DNA of 64,000 bases from Geoalkalibacter sp. Lineage in GTDB: Bacteria; Desulfobacterota; Desulfuromonadia; Desulfuromonadales; Geoalkalibacteraceae. The position numbers were made by a program, and so were the translations under genes. Shown here in pieces: positions 17,960 through 25,555 of this stretch (position 1 is the first letter of the stretch; each line of letters begins with the position of its first letter). The notes beneath the pieces are model-generated. The model saw only the letters and a program-made list of their open reading frames with translations. It was not told the origin of the DNA and did not search any database. Location of the stretch: positions 39,664 to 103,663 of the forward strand of contig NZ_JAUWAV010000006.1 of assembly GCF_030605225.1 (NCBI RefSeq), read 5' to 3'.

Positions 17960-18886
17960 TCAGCGATGGGCCAGTGCCGCGGAGAATTGCGGATCGGTGC
18001 GCCACAGATAGTTGGCCAGGAAGATAAACTCGTCAACGGCGTCGCGCACCCCATCGCCGTTGAGATCAAAACGCGGGGCAAGGCCGCCCTGGCGAAACAT
18101 CTGAAAATCGGCCTCGTCGACTCGCCCGTTGCCGTCGAAATCGATGTCGCGCAAAGGCGCGATCACCACGGGCACATTCAGGGTTCGGCCCTGGACCATG
18201 AGAAACACCGAGGCGTCCCAGGCCTCCTGCTGGGGAGTGGCTTCCAGGATCCAGCGGCCGTCGGGTCCGCGAAACAGGCGACGCATGCTCAGGTTGGTCA
18301 GCACCAGATTGGGCCGCGTATCGCCGCTGAAGGTGCGCAGCACCAGTCGCAGGGGCGTCTCGCCGTCGGCGACGGCGATGCCGGGCTGCTGCTCGATTTC
18401 ATTGGCGACGGGCCGCCGCACCTGATCGAGCAAGGTCGCCAGATCGCGAGGCGCGGTCATGGCGGCGAGACGCTGCAGCGGGCCATCAAAGGGCTTGAGC
18501 TCGGCGGCGGGCGGGGCCGGTTGTCCCAGGCCCGGGGAGGGACGCGGGGCAGATGAGGTCGGGGTTCGCGAAGGCATGGGCGGCGGCACGATCACCGGCG
18601 GCACGAAGGGCGGCTCCTCGGGGGAGGCCTCGGTCGGCACCTCCGGCGCCTCGGGGGGCGCCGTCTCCGCTGCCTGCTCGGGAGCCGCCGGGGCGGATCG
18701 AGGCTGCGCCGTGGGACCGAAACGCAGGCCCGAATCCTCGACGGGCAAGCCCGGCTCGCTCTCGCCCAGGGACGAAAACTGCGCCCAGGCCAGATCCCGC
18801 GGACCCGTGCCGGGCACAAAAGCCAAGATTCCCGCCGCCAGCAGGCAGAAGGTCAGAATACCTGGATAAGAGTTCGGCCGCCACAT
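17960..18886 (-). CDS. Exported proline-rich protein with two C-terminal calcium-binding loops
   Basis: This 308-residue protein has a signal sequence or membrane anchor (about residues 8-35), then a low-complexity region rich in Pro, Ala and Glu (about 45-135). A globular part follows. The last 60 residues hold two EF-hand or dockerin-like loops, DFDGNGRVDEADF and DLNGDGVRDAVDE, followed by FIFLANYLW. Such paired loops bind calcium and in other bacteria occur in dockerins. No cohesin partner is visible here. It lies about 100 bp downstream of the periplasmic rhodanese gene on the same strand. No specific function is recognised. Confidence 0.8.
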   Translation of the reverse strand: MWRPNSYPGILTFCLLAAGILAFVPGTGPRDLAWAQFSSLGESEPGLPVEDSGLRFGPTAQPRSAPAAPEQAAETAPPEAPEVPTEASPEEPPFVPPVIVPPPMPSRTPTSSAPRPSPGLGQPAPPAAELKPFDGPLQRLAAMTAPRDLATLLDQVRRPVANEIEQQPGIAVADGETPLRLVLRTFSGDTRPNLVLTNLSMRRLFRGPDGRWILEATPQQEAWDASVFLMVQGRTLNVPVVIAPLRDIDFDGNGRVDEADFQMFRQGGLAPRFDLNGDGVRDAVDEFIFLANYLWRTDPQFSAALAHR

Positions 18887-18988
18887 AGGCGTCGATTATA
18901 CGCATTTCGGCCGACCGGGAAAAGAGAGAAACGTGGGAGGCGAGGACAGCACGGACGCTCTCGTCCGCGCCGTCCTCGCTTAGATCGC

Positions 18989-19492
18989 TTATTTCACCCG
19001 ATCCACCGGGTACTTGGCCTGCTGCCAGGCAAGGATGCCGCCGGGATGGCGCACCACGTTGGCGTAGCCGAGTTTTTTCGCCCACATGGCGCCGTTGTGG
19101 CTGCGGGTGCACTTGGTGAAGCCGCAGTAAAAGACCAGCAGACGGTCCTTGTCCTCGCCCAGCAGTTCAACGAATTTAGCCTGGGTCGCCTCGTCGAGTT
19201 CCGTCACCTCGGGGATGGGGAACTCGAACTGGACCGCGCCGGGAATGTGATTTTTCTTGTAGCTCGCCTCGTAGGGCATGGTGTCGATGAGCAGCATGGG
19301 CTTGCCGGCATCGATCCAGCCCTTGAGTTCGTCGGTGGCGACCACGCCGTAGCCGCCGCGCGCCACTTCCTGGGTGAAGGTCACCACCGCCTTCTCGGTG
19401 GTCAGGTGATCCTTGAACCAGTCGTTGGCCAGGGCCGGAGCGGCGCCGAGCAGCGTTGCGAGCAGGGCCATCAGTACCATTTTTGCCTTCAT
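18989..19492 (-). CDS. Periplasmic rhodanese-like protein
   Basis: This 167-residue exported protein has a clear signal peptide cleaved after ALA (about residue 22). A single rhodanese domain contains LLIDTMPYEASYKKNHIPGA and the active-site loop with Cys123 in VFYCGFTKCTRS; a second cysteine, Cys128, sits close by, which could allow a disulfide. GGAGGA precedes the ATG at 19492. It is 46 bp downstream of a MauE-like membrane protein gene, so the pair may move reducing equivalents or sulfane sulfur in the envelope. The sulfur donor is unknown. Confidence 0.9.
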   Translation of the reverse strand: MKAKMVLMALLATLLGAAPALANDWFKDHLTTEKAVVTFTQEVARGGYGVVATDELKGWIDAGKPMLLIDTMPYEASYKKNHIPGAVQFEFPIPEVTELDEATQAKFVELLGEDKDRLLVFYCGFTKCTRSHNGAMWAKKLGYANVVRHPGGILAWQQAKYPVDRVK

Positions 19493-19538
19493 TGCGTAAA
19501 TCCTCCTGGGGTTATTGGGGGCCGTGCGCCCCTCGCTT

Positions 19539-20003
19539 TCATGCCTTGATGTCGCTTCCACGGCGCCGAACCAGCAGATAAACCACCACGGCCAGCATGG
19601 CCAGATCGCGCAACAGCGCGAGCAGCACGCCATGCCGGCGCACCTCGTCATCCAAGGAAAAGCAGCCGCAGGGCACCTCCAGTCCTTGCCACAGGGCATA
19701 GCCGAGCACGCCGATGAACACCAGCAGCATGGCGCCCAAGGTTTCCAGCCCACCGCGCAGGCCCAACAGCGCTACAGCCCCCGCCCCAACTTCCAGCAGA
19801 GGCAGCAGCAGCGCCACCGGATCGATCCAGGCGGCGGGCAGCAATCCATAGCGCTCCACCTGCACGGCAAAGGCGTGCTGGTTGGCCAGCTTGATGACGC
19901 CGGCCAGGATGAACAATCCGGAGAGTCCCCAGAACAGCAGGCGGCAAATGAATCGCGACTGAAAAATTTTGGCCGCACCTTGTCGGAACCGAAAAGACAG
20001 CAC
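19539..20003 (-). CDS. MauE/DoxX family redox-associated membrane protein
   Basis: This 154-residue protein has four hydrophobic helices in the MauE/DoxX arrangement. The loop EVPCGCFS carries a CxC pair, the typical redox centre of MauE-like proteins, which feed electrons to periplasmic thiol proteins. Translation probably starts at GTG 20003, 7 nt after GAGGG; an ATG at 20007 is out of frame. The rhodanese gene follows on the same strand, supporting a joint envelope thiol or sulfur role. The family call is good; the partner assignment is inference. Confidence 0.85.
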   Translation of the reverse strand: MLSFRFRQGAAKIFQSRFICRLLFWGLSGLFILAGVIKLANQHAFAVQVERYGLLPAAWIDPVALLLPLLEVGAGAVALLGLRGGLETLGAMLLVFIGVLGYALWQGLEVPCGCFSLDDEVRRHGVLLALLRDLAMLAVVVYLLVRRRGSDIKA

Positions 20004-20240
20004 GCATTAACCCTCGGCTAAAGCTTGTGATTTTAATGGTTTCTCCATCCCAAATCCAATAGGAAGTTGCGAACAGAATAATGTTCACCATCGGAAAAAC
20101 CGATCTTACTCGCACCCTGACAGATAGCCCATCGTTCCTGATTTCCCCTGGAGCCGATTAAAACTCTGGATTTTTGTCTGTCTTCCCGCGCCGGTTTTGC
20201 TATGGTAGCGGCACCATCATCGATCGACCGGGATGCCGCC

Positions 20241-21200
20241 GTGAACCCTGCCCTGCCCCAACTGCCCGAGGAATTTCTCGCCCTGCTCGCCTCCGTGGTG
20301 CCCGCCCCTCGCCGCGAGGCGGTGCTGGCGAGCTTTGCCGCCGAAAAGCCCGTGACCTTTCGCGCCAACCGCCTCAAAACAAGCCCGGCGCATCTGCGCG
20401 CGGAACTGGAGCAGGCGGGCTTTTCGCCCCAGCCCATTCCCTGGTACGCCGACGCCTTTTCCCTGCCGCAAGAGGCCAAACGCGCCCTCACGGAATCGGC
20501 CGCCTTCTACGCGGGACGCCTCTACATCCAGAATCTCGCCAGCATGCTCGCGCCCCTGGCGCTTGATCCGCAGCCGGGCGAAACGGTGCTCGATCTGGCC
20601 GCCGCTCCCGGCGGCAAGGCCACGCAGATCGCTGCGCTCATGGGCAACGAGGGGCGCTTGTCGGTGGTCGAGGCCATCAAGCCGCGTTTTTTCCGCCTCA
20701 AGGCCAATCTGGAACAGCAGGGGGTGAGCATCGCCCGCGCCTTTCTCATGGACGGCCGTCTGGTGGGCCGCAAGTGCCCGCAGATGTTCGATCGCATTCT
20801 GCTGGATGCGCCCTGTTCTTCCGAAGCGCGCTTCACCCGCCTCGACCCAGGCAGTTGGGCGCACTGGAGTCCGCGCAAGGTCAAGGAAACCGCGCGCAAG
20901 CAAAAAGGGCTGATCGCCGCCGCCTGGGCCGCCCTCAAACCCGGCGGCACCCTGGTGTACTGCACCTGCTCTTTTTCACCTGAAGAAAACGAGTTGATCG
21001 TGCAGGAGCTGCTGCGCAAGCACGGCGCGGAGGCCGTCATCGAAGACTGGCGGCCCAAACTGGACAATGTTCAGGAGGGATTGAGCGACTGGCAGGGCAA
21101 AGCACTTAACCCCGAACTGGCGAAGACCCTGCGCATTCTGCCCGACGACGTCATGGACGGTTTTTACCTGGCGAAACTGCGCAAGAAGGATGCATCATGA
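20241..21200 (+). CDS. RsmB/NOP family RNA cytosine-C5 methyltransferase
   Basis: This protein of about 319 residues methylates cytosine C5 in rRNA or tRNA with SAM. The SAM site is seen in VLDLAAAPGGKATQIAAL. The two conserved cysteines of this family are present: the nucleophile in CTCSFSPEENE and the second in LLDAPCSSEARF. A GTG at 20241 is preferred because the ATG at 20202 overlaps a TGCTATGGT extended -10-like element and has no ribosome-binding site; the alternative adds 13 residues. The next gene overlaps by 4 bp. Which RNA position is modified cannot be told. Confidence 0.9.
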   Translation: MNPALPQLPEEFLALLASVVPAPRREAVLASFAAEKPVTFRANRLKTSPAHLRAELEQAGFSPQPIPWYADAFSLPQEAKRALTESAAFYAGRLYIQNLASMLAPLALDPQPGETVLDLAAAPGGKATQIAALMGNEGRLSVVEAIKPRFFRLKANLEQQGVSIARAFLMDGRLVGRKCPQMFDRILLDAPCSSEARFTRLDPGSWAHWSPRKVKETARKQKGLIAAAWAALKPGGTLVYCTCSFSPEENELIVQELLRKHGAEAVIEDWRPKLDNVQEGLSDWQGKALNPELAKTLRILPDDVMDGFYLAKLRKKDAS

Positions 21201-21541
21201 GCAAGCCGCGCCAACCCACCACCCCGCCTCGCGCCCGCGAAACCCTGCGCCAGGCCCTCATCGCCCTGCTCGACGAAGCGGAGCTCTCGGCCAAGGACAT
21301 TTCCGCGCACCTCGGCATCCGCGAAAAGGATGTCTATGCTCATCTCGAACACATCCGCCGCAGTCTGCACGCGACCGGCGCCACCCTCGAAACCATCCCC
21401 GCCGCATGCCGCTCCTGCGGCTTTGTCTTCGCCAAGCGCGAACGCCTCACGCCCCCCGGAAAATGCCCGAACTGCCGCAAGGAAGCCATCAGCGATCCGC
21501 GTTTTCGAATCAAGGGAAAGCAAGAAAGGTCGCCCGATTAA
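21197..21541 (+). CDS. Predicted HTH/zinc-ribbon transcriptional regulator
   Basis: This 114-residue protein has an N-terminal winged helix (about residues 15-60; LSAKDISAHLGIREKDVYAHLEHIRRSL). A C-terminal zinc ribbon follows, with CRSCGF and KCPNCRKE as the two CxxC knuckles. This combination is known as a family of predicted regulators (COG3357). It overlaps the RNA methyltransferase gene by 4 bp, so a role tied to RNA modification or translation is possible. Its stop overlaps the convergent HEPN gene stop by 4 bp. DNA targets are unknown. Confidence 0.85.
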   Translation: MSKPRQPTTPPRARETLRQALIALLDEAELSAKDISAHLGIREKDVYAHLEHIRRSLHATGATLETIPAACRSCGFVFAKRERLTPPGKCPNCRKEAISDPRFRIKGKQERSPD

Positions 21542-21927
21542 GGGTTTGCCAAAACAGCGGAGACCTGAGCGACCAGGTCATGGATTTCAGCGAGAAGTTT
21601 GGATCGATCCAAGGGCTCATCCAGGACTTCGTAGGCCTCGTAACGAAACTGGACGGCAAAAGCGGTGAGCTCGACAAAACCCCACAGGGAATCAACCGGG
21701 ATGCCGGTTTCTTCGAGAAGCAGAAGGAGATGACGGATATTGTGAGTGCGGGGACATTCCTTTCCGAGCCAGGCGAGCCACGCCTTGAGGGCTTTTTCAA
21801 CGCTCTGCTGAGCATGAAAGCCAAAAATTTCCCCGGGAAACGCCTGCGAATCGCACATGTTACCCAACGCCAGCAAGTCGCGGCGGGCAGCGGCGAGCAG
21901 CAGACCAGAGATTTCATTGTCGGACAT
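21538..21927 (-). CDS. HEPN domain toxin of a HEPN/MNT pair
   Basis: This 129-residue all-helical protein contains the HEPN core FHAQQSVEKALKAWLAWLG. It also has the ribonuclease motif R-x5-H, with R60 and H66 in RTHNIRH. The start at 21927 has GAGGGGACC upstream; a longer frame to 21960 lies inside the MNT gene. It overlaps the upstream nucleotidyltransferase gene by 14 bp. In characterised pairs HEPN is an RNase toxin and MNT neutralises it by adding AMP to a tyrosine near the active site. The motif is intact, so activity is plausible. Confidence 0.88.
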   Translation of the reverse strand: MSDNEISGLLLAAARRDLLALGNMCDSQAFPGEIFGFHAQQSVEKALKAWLAWLGKECPRTHNIRHLLLLLEETGIPVDSLWGFVELTAFAVQFRYEAYEVLDEPLDRSKLLAEIHDLVAQVSAVLANP

Positions 21928-22243
21928 AAACTTCGGTCCCCTCCTGCAACGCCCGAGCAATCACATGTCCGCTAGAAGATTGCCAGCGTTGCACTTCGTC
22001 ACGGCTATAGACCAGAATATCCGTGGAGTAGGGCAATCGACCGATGGCCCGCTCGAGACGTCCGATTTCACGCAGGCGACTGCGTTGCGGACCAAAGGGC
22101 TCATCTTCGATCACAAGCAGGTCCAGGTCCGATTCAGGACGATTGGTCCCTTTTGCCCAAGAACCGAAGAGGATAATCCGTTGCGGCCGAGCAGCCTCCA
22201 CCAGCCTACGCACGATTTCCGGAAGTGCATCCATCGCGGTCAT
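21914..22243 (-). CDS. MNT nucleotidyltransferase antitoxin
   Basis: This 109-residue minimal nucleotidyltransferase has FGSWAKGTNRPESDLDLLV, the GSx10DxD motif with D39 and D41. A start at 22243 is preferred; an upstream in-frame start at 22345 would add 34 residues unlike the family and run into the terC promoter. It is the first gene of the HEPN/MNT operon and overlaps HEPN by 14 bp. The inferred role is AMPylation and neutralisation of the HEPN protein. The 22244-22568 gap upstream holds the divergent terC promoter and riboswitch. Confidence 0.88.
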   Translation of the reverse strand: MTAMDALPEIVRRLVEAARPQRIILFGSWAKGTNRPESDLDLLVIEDEPFGPQRSRLREIGRLERAIGRLPYSTDILVYSRDEVQRWQSSSGHVIARALQEGTEVYVRQ

Positions 22244-22344
22244 TGTTAATCCCTGCACGAAAAGTTGACGACCGATTTCTATCCAAAATATGAAAAAACC
22301 ACTCCCCCTGGCAAGGGTTTCCTGGCACGGGCAATCCTGTCGCA

Positions 22345-22373
22345 TTGCTTTTCCCAGCCAAAGGGAATAGTGT
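22345..22373 (+). promoter_or_regulatory. Probable promoter of terC
   Basis: TTGCTT (22345-22350) and TAGTGT (22368-22373) are 17 bp apart and place the transcript start at the riboswitch 5' end. The spacer carries a short dyad, TTCCC/GGGAA. Confidence 0.45.
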
Positions 22374-22377
22374 AGTG

Positions 22378-22496
22378 CTCAAAAAGGGGAGTAGCATCCG
22401 GAATTCTTCCGGCCCGTCCTTCGTCAAGACGGTGGCGCAAGCCGCCCGGAGGCGGGAGCCGCGACGCCAGAGTCGAGCCTTGCAAGACCTTTGTCC
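22378..22496 (+). promoter_or_regulatory. yybP-ykoY family (manganese) riboswitch
   Basis: The leader of the TerC-family gene contains the two conserved parts of the yybP-ykoY aptamer: AAAAAGGGGAGTAGC near its 5' end (22381-22395) and GCAAGACCTTTGTCC at its 3' end (22482-22496), with GC-rich helices between. Known members bind Mn2+ and control exporters such as Alx/TerC and MntP, exactly the class of gene downstream. AAGG/CCTT segments at the two ends can form the closing helix. The call is by motif recognition, without a covariance-model score. Confidence 0.85.
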
Positions 22497-22534
22497 ACGC
22501 ATGTACCATGCCGCGGGTAAGGGTCTTTTTTTTT
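22485..22534 (+). terminator. Riboswitch expression-platform terminator
   Basis: AAGACC at the aptamer 3' end (22485-22490) can pair with GGTCTT (22522-22527). The T run that follows (22526-22534) makes an intrinsic terminator competing with the closed aptamer. Metal binding would then favour read-through into terC. Confidence 0.65.
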
Positions 22535-22568
22535 GCCCGCGACACCATCGACGCGGAGGCAATAGACG

Positions 22569-23600
22569 ATGAATTCCCTCTGGATGTGGTTGGGCTTCAA
22601 CCTGTTCGTTCTTGTATTGCTGGCTCTGGATCTCGGTCTGCTGCATCGCGGCGGCAAGGAAGTGGGCATTCGCGAAGCGCTGTTGCTGAGCCTGGGCTAT
22701 TTTCTCCTGACGCTGATATTCGGGGCGGGGGTTTATCATTTTCTCGGGAAAAGCGCCGGCATTGCTTTCTTTACCGGCTATCTCATCGAAAAAAGTCTGA
22801 GCGTCGACAATATTTTTGTTTTTGTGCTGATTTTCAGTCATTTCGCGGTGCCGCGCCAATACCAGCATCGGGTCCTATTCTGGGGGATTCTCGGCGCGCT
22901 GGTCATGCGTGCCACCCTGATCCTGACCGGAGCGGCAATTATCGAGGCCTTTCACTGGGTCATCTATCTTTTCGGCGCATTTTTGCTGTTGACCGGCGGA
23001 CGGATGCTGGTCACCGTCAATCAGGAACCCGACCTGCAGAACAACCGCCTCAACCGCTTGATCCGACGCCATTTCCGCGTTACGGAGGATTTTGAGGGAT
23101 CCAGGTTTTTCTCGCGCCGAAACGGCATGATCTACCTCACACCGCTGATGGTGGTCCTGATCCTGGTCGAAGTGAGCGACGTGGTGTTTGCGCTGGATTC
23201 CATTCCGGCCATCTTCGCCATCACCACCGATCCGTTCATCGTCTATACCTCCAATGTGTTTGCCATCCTCGGGCTGCGCGCGCTCTATTTCGCCCTGGTC
23301 GGCATCATTCATCGCTTTCACTACCTCAAATACGGCCTGTCCTTGGTCCTGATGGTGGTCGGCATCAAGATGATCGTCAATGCGGCCTTCGGCAAGGTCA
23401 TTCCCACCGAAGCGGCCTTGCTGGTGACCGCCTTGCTGATCGGCGGATCGATGCTCGTATCCATGATCAAGACACGCGGACTGCCCAGGGACGTGGCCGC
23501 CGCCGAGGCCGTGCACGGCTGGGTGCCGGGCAGTCCGGCAAAGCCTCGGACCGCTGAAAAAACCGAGACGCCACTCACGAAAAACGAGCCACAGCCATGA
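22569..23600 (+). CDS. TerC/Alx family membrane protein, likely manganese exporter
   Basis: This 343-residue integral membrane protein has about nine helices. The family's acidic motifs lie in membrane segments: EKSLSVDNIFVF, and EVSDVVFALDSIPAIFA. A hydrophilic, Pro- and Glu-rich tail of about 35 residues ends the protein. Alx/TerC proteins export manganese, or load metal on secreted proteins. The upstream yybP-ykoY riboswitch supports Mn2+ as substrate. GGAGG lies 8-10 nt before the ATG at 22569. The AI-2E family permease follows 34 bp later, possibly cotranscribed. Confidence 0.92.
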   Translation: MNSLWMWLGFNLFVLVLLALDLGLLHRGGKEVGIREALLLSLGYFLLTLIFGAGVYHFLGKSAGIAFFTGYLIEKSLSVDNIFVFVLIFSHFAVPRQYQHRVLFWGILGALVMRATLILTGAAIIEAFHWVIYLFGAFLLLTGGRMLVTVNQEPDLQNNRLNRLIRRHFRVTEDFEGSRFFSRRNGMIYLTPLMVVLILVEVSDVVFALDSIPAIFAITTDPFIVYTSNVFAILGLRALYFALVGIIHRFHYLKYGLSLVLMVVGIKMIVNAAFGKVIPTEAALLVTALLIGGSMLVSMIKTRGLPRDVAAAEAVHGWVPGSPAKPRTAEKTETPLTKNEPQP

Positions 23601-23634
23601 AGATGGAACGCGTCGCCGCAAAGGAGCCTCGCAT

Positions 23635-24714
23635 ATGTCCGCAACCACCCCGTTGAGTCGTCGCCTGGCCCTTTGGCTCGCCTTGAGCGGCCTGGCCCTG
23701 CTCGTCTTTCTGGTCATGCGGCCGTTTTTCGCGCCCCTGGCCTGGGCGGGCATTCTGGCTTACATGTCCTGGCCGGTGGCGGCGCGCATTCGACGGGCCT
23801 GCCGCGGGCGCGACACCCTGGCCGCCGGGCTGACCACGCTGCTTGCGGCGCTGATCCTGTTTGGGCCGCTGCTGTGGCTGGTGTGGCTCGCGCAGAAAGA
23901 GCTGGGGCAGATCTATCCCCTGTTGCAGGAGTTCATCGCCGAACCGCCGCCCCTACCCCACTGGCTGGAAAAAATCCCCTGGCTGGGCGCATGGATGGCC
24001 CAAATGCGCATCGAGGTGCTGGCCGACCCACAGGATCTCGTCGTCGCCCTCAAGGACTGGCTCAAGGATCACTCGCGACAGGCCGCGGCCCTGGCAGGCG
24101 GAGCGGGAAAAAACCTGATCAAGCTGCTCATGGTCATGCTCATCCTGTTTTTCTTCTACCGCGACGGCGCACGCATCCTGCGCGAACTGCGGCATGTGCT
24201 GGCGCAGTTTCTCGGCCCCCGCGCCCATGGCTATCTCGCCTCGGTGGGTTCGACCACGCGCGCCGTGGTCTACGGCATCCTGCTCACCGCCCTGGTGCAG
24301 GGCACCCTGGCCGGGATGGGCTACGGCGTGGCGGGGTTGAGTTCCCCGGTCACCCTGGGGGCGTGCACGGCCATCGTCGCCCTGATTCCCTTCGGCACGC
24401 CTTTGGCTTGGGGCGGCGCGGGCGCCTGGCTGCTGTTCCAGGGCCAAATCGGCCCGGCCCTGGGCCTGTGGGCCTGGGGCGCGCTGGTGGTCAGCCAGAT
24501 GGACAATCTGCTGCGGCCCCTGTTCATCAGCAGCATCAGTCCCATTCCGTTTCTGCTGGTGCTCTTCGGGGTGCTCGGCGGACTGCTCGCTTTTGGCCTG
24601 GTCGGCCTGTTCGCCGGACCCATCGTACTGGCGGTGGCTTGGGCGGTGTGGCGGGAATGGGCGGCCAATCTCGATGAGTCGGACGGCGAGGAAGAGATAC
24701 CCCGTTCAGAGTGA
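23635..24714 (+). CDS. AI-2E family transporter
   Basis: This 359-residue membrane protein belongs to the PerM/YdiK/TqsA (AI-2E exporter) family. It has two N-terminal helices, a long soluble loop and a C-terminal bundle of about six helices; MLILFFFYRDGARILREL and the PFGTPLAWGGAG segment fit the family. AAAGGAG lies 9 nt before the ATG. Members export autoinducer-2 or act as sodium/proton antiporters, so the substrate is open. It lies 34 bp after terC. Its last 9 bp overlap the end of the convergent tatC gene. Confidence 0.9.
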   Translation: MSATTPLSRRLALWLALSGLALLVFLVMRPFFAPLAWAGILAYMSWPVAARIRRACRGRDTLAAGLTTLLAALILFGPLLWLVWLAQKELGQIYPLLQEFIAEPPPLPHWLEKIPWLGAWMAQMRIEVLADPQDLVVALKDWLKDHSRQAAALAGGAGKNLIKLLMVMLILFFFYRDGARILRELRHVLAQFLGPRAHGYLASVGSTTRAVVYGILLTALVQGTLAGMGYGVAGLSSPVTLGACTAIVALIPFGTPLAWGGAGAWLLFQGQIGPALGLWAWGALVVSQMDNLLRPLFISSISPIPFLLVLFGVLGGLLAFGLVGLFAGPIVLAVAWAVWREWAANLDESDGEEEIPRSE

Positions 24715-25479
24715 GGCGGGGCTTTCTTCGCGATGATTTTCGACGGGGGCGCCGCGACTTCGGCCCAGGGCCCGCGCCCCCAGGATGCCGACCTCATAGA
24801 GCACCACGAAGGGAATCGCCAGGGCGCATTGCGAGAGCACATCGGGGCCGGGGGTGAACAGGGCGCCGAATAAAAAAGCGACGATCAACATGTATTTGCG
24901 GTGTTTGCGCAGCCAGCGATGATCGACCAGACCCAATCGGGCCAGCAGCGTCAACAGGATGGGCAGCTCGAACACCAGGCCGAAGGCCAGCAGCAGCATG
25001 AGGGTGAGGGAGAGGTAGGCATCCATGGAGAGCATGGCCTGGGCGCTGCCTGAACCGATGCCGAAATCGATCAGCACCGAAAAGATGAGGGGGAACACAT
25101 AGGTAAACCCCAGGTAGGCCCCGCTGTAAAAACACAGGCAGCCCGAAAGGACAAAGGCCAGGCCTAGACCCTGTTCAGCGATGTTCAGCGCGCGCGCCGC
25201 CAGCCCCCAGAGCTGCCAGAGGATCAGCGGCAGACACAGCAGCAAACCGGCCATGGCCGCGACCTTGAGATAGGTGAAGAAGGGTTCGACGGCGGTGAGA
25301 AACACCAGGGAGCTTTTCTGCGGCAGGATCGCCTTGAGGGGGTGGGCGATATACCCGAACAGCCGTTCGGCGACGGCATAGCACGCCAGAAAAGCCGCCA
25401 ACCAGCAGGTACCGGCCAAGATCAGGCGCTTGCGCAGATCTTCAAAAAACAGGGTGAGCGGCAGCTCTTCGGCGGCCAT
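24706..25479 (-). CDS. tatC: Twin-arginine translocase subunit TatC
   Basis: This 257-residue protein has six membrane helices and is the substrate-receptor subunit of the Tat pathway, which exports folded proteins. The N-terminal cytoplasmic segment, LPLTLFFEDLRKRLI, is a variant of the conserved HLxELRxR signal-recognition motif, with Phe-Phe in place of the usual His-Leu. The loop LTAVEPFFTYLKVA and the C-terminal FTPGPDVLSQ are canonical. The start at 25479 follows GGAGAG. No tatA or tatB is adjacent; secF lies 76 bp upstream on the same strand. The altered motif suggests it may be an additional TatC copy. Confidence 0.93.
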   Translation of the reverse strand: MAAEELPLTLFFEDLRKRLILAGTCWLAAFLACYAVAERLFGYIAHPLKAILPQKSSLVFLTAVEPFFTYLKVAAMAGLLLCLPLILWQLWGLAARALNIAEQGLGLAFVLSGCLCFYSGAYLGFTYVFPLIFSVLIDFGIGSGSAQAMLSMDAYLSLTLMLLLAFGLVFELPILLTLLARLGLVDHRWLRKHRKYMLIVAFLFGALFTPGPDVLSQCALAIPFVVLYEVGILGARALGRSRGAPVENHREESPASL

Positions 25480-25510
25480 GGCCAACTCTCCGCGACGTAA
25501 AATGGTGAAG

Positions 25511-25537
25511 CCCTCCCGGTTGTCCGGGAGGGTTTTT
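25511..25537 (+). terminator. Plus-strand intrinsic terminator between secF and tatC
   Basis: CCCTCCCGG / CCGGGAGGG with a TTGT loop is followed by TTTTT on the plus strand only. The flanking genes run on the minus strand, so it would stop antisense transcription arriving from the AI-2E transporter gene rather than end secF. Confidence 0.6.
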
Positions 25538-25555
25538 GCGTCCAGGGCGTGCGTT

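Noticed and set aside
20088..20106. Small hairpin ATCGG-AAAAA-CCGAT upstream of the methyltransferase gene
   Set aside because: It is only 5 bp, has no T run, and its position does not suggest a function.
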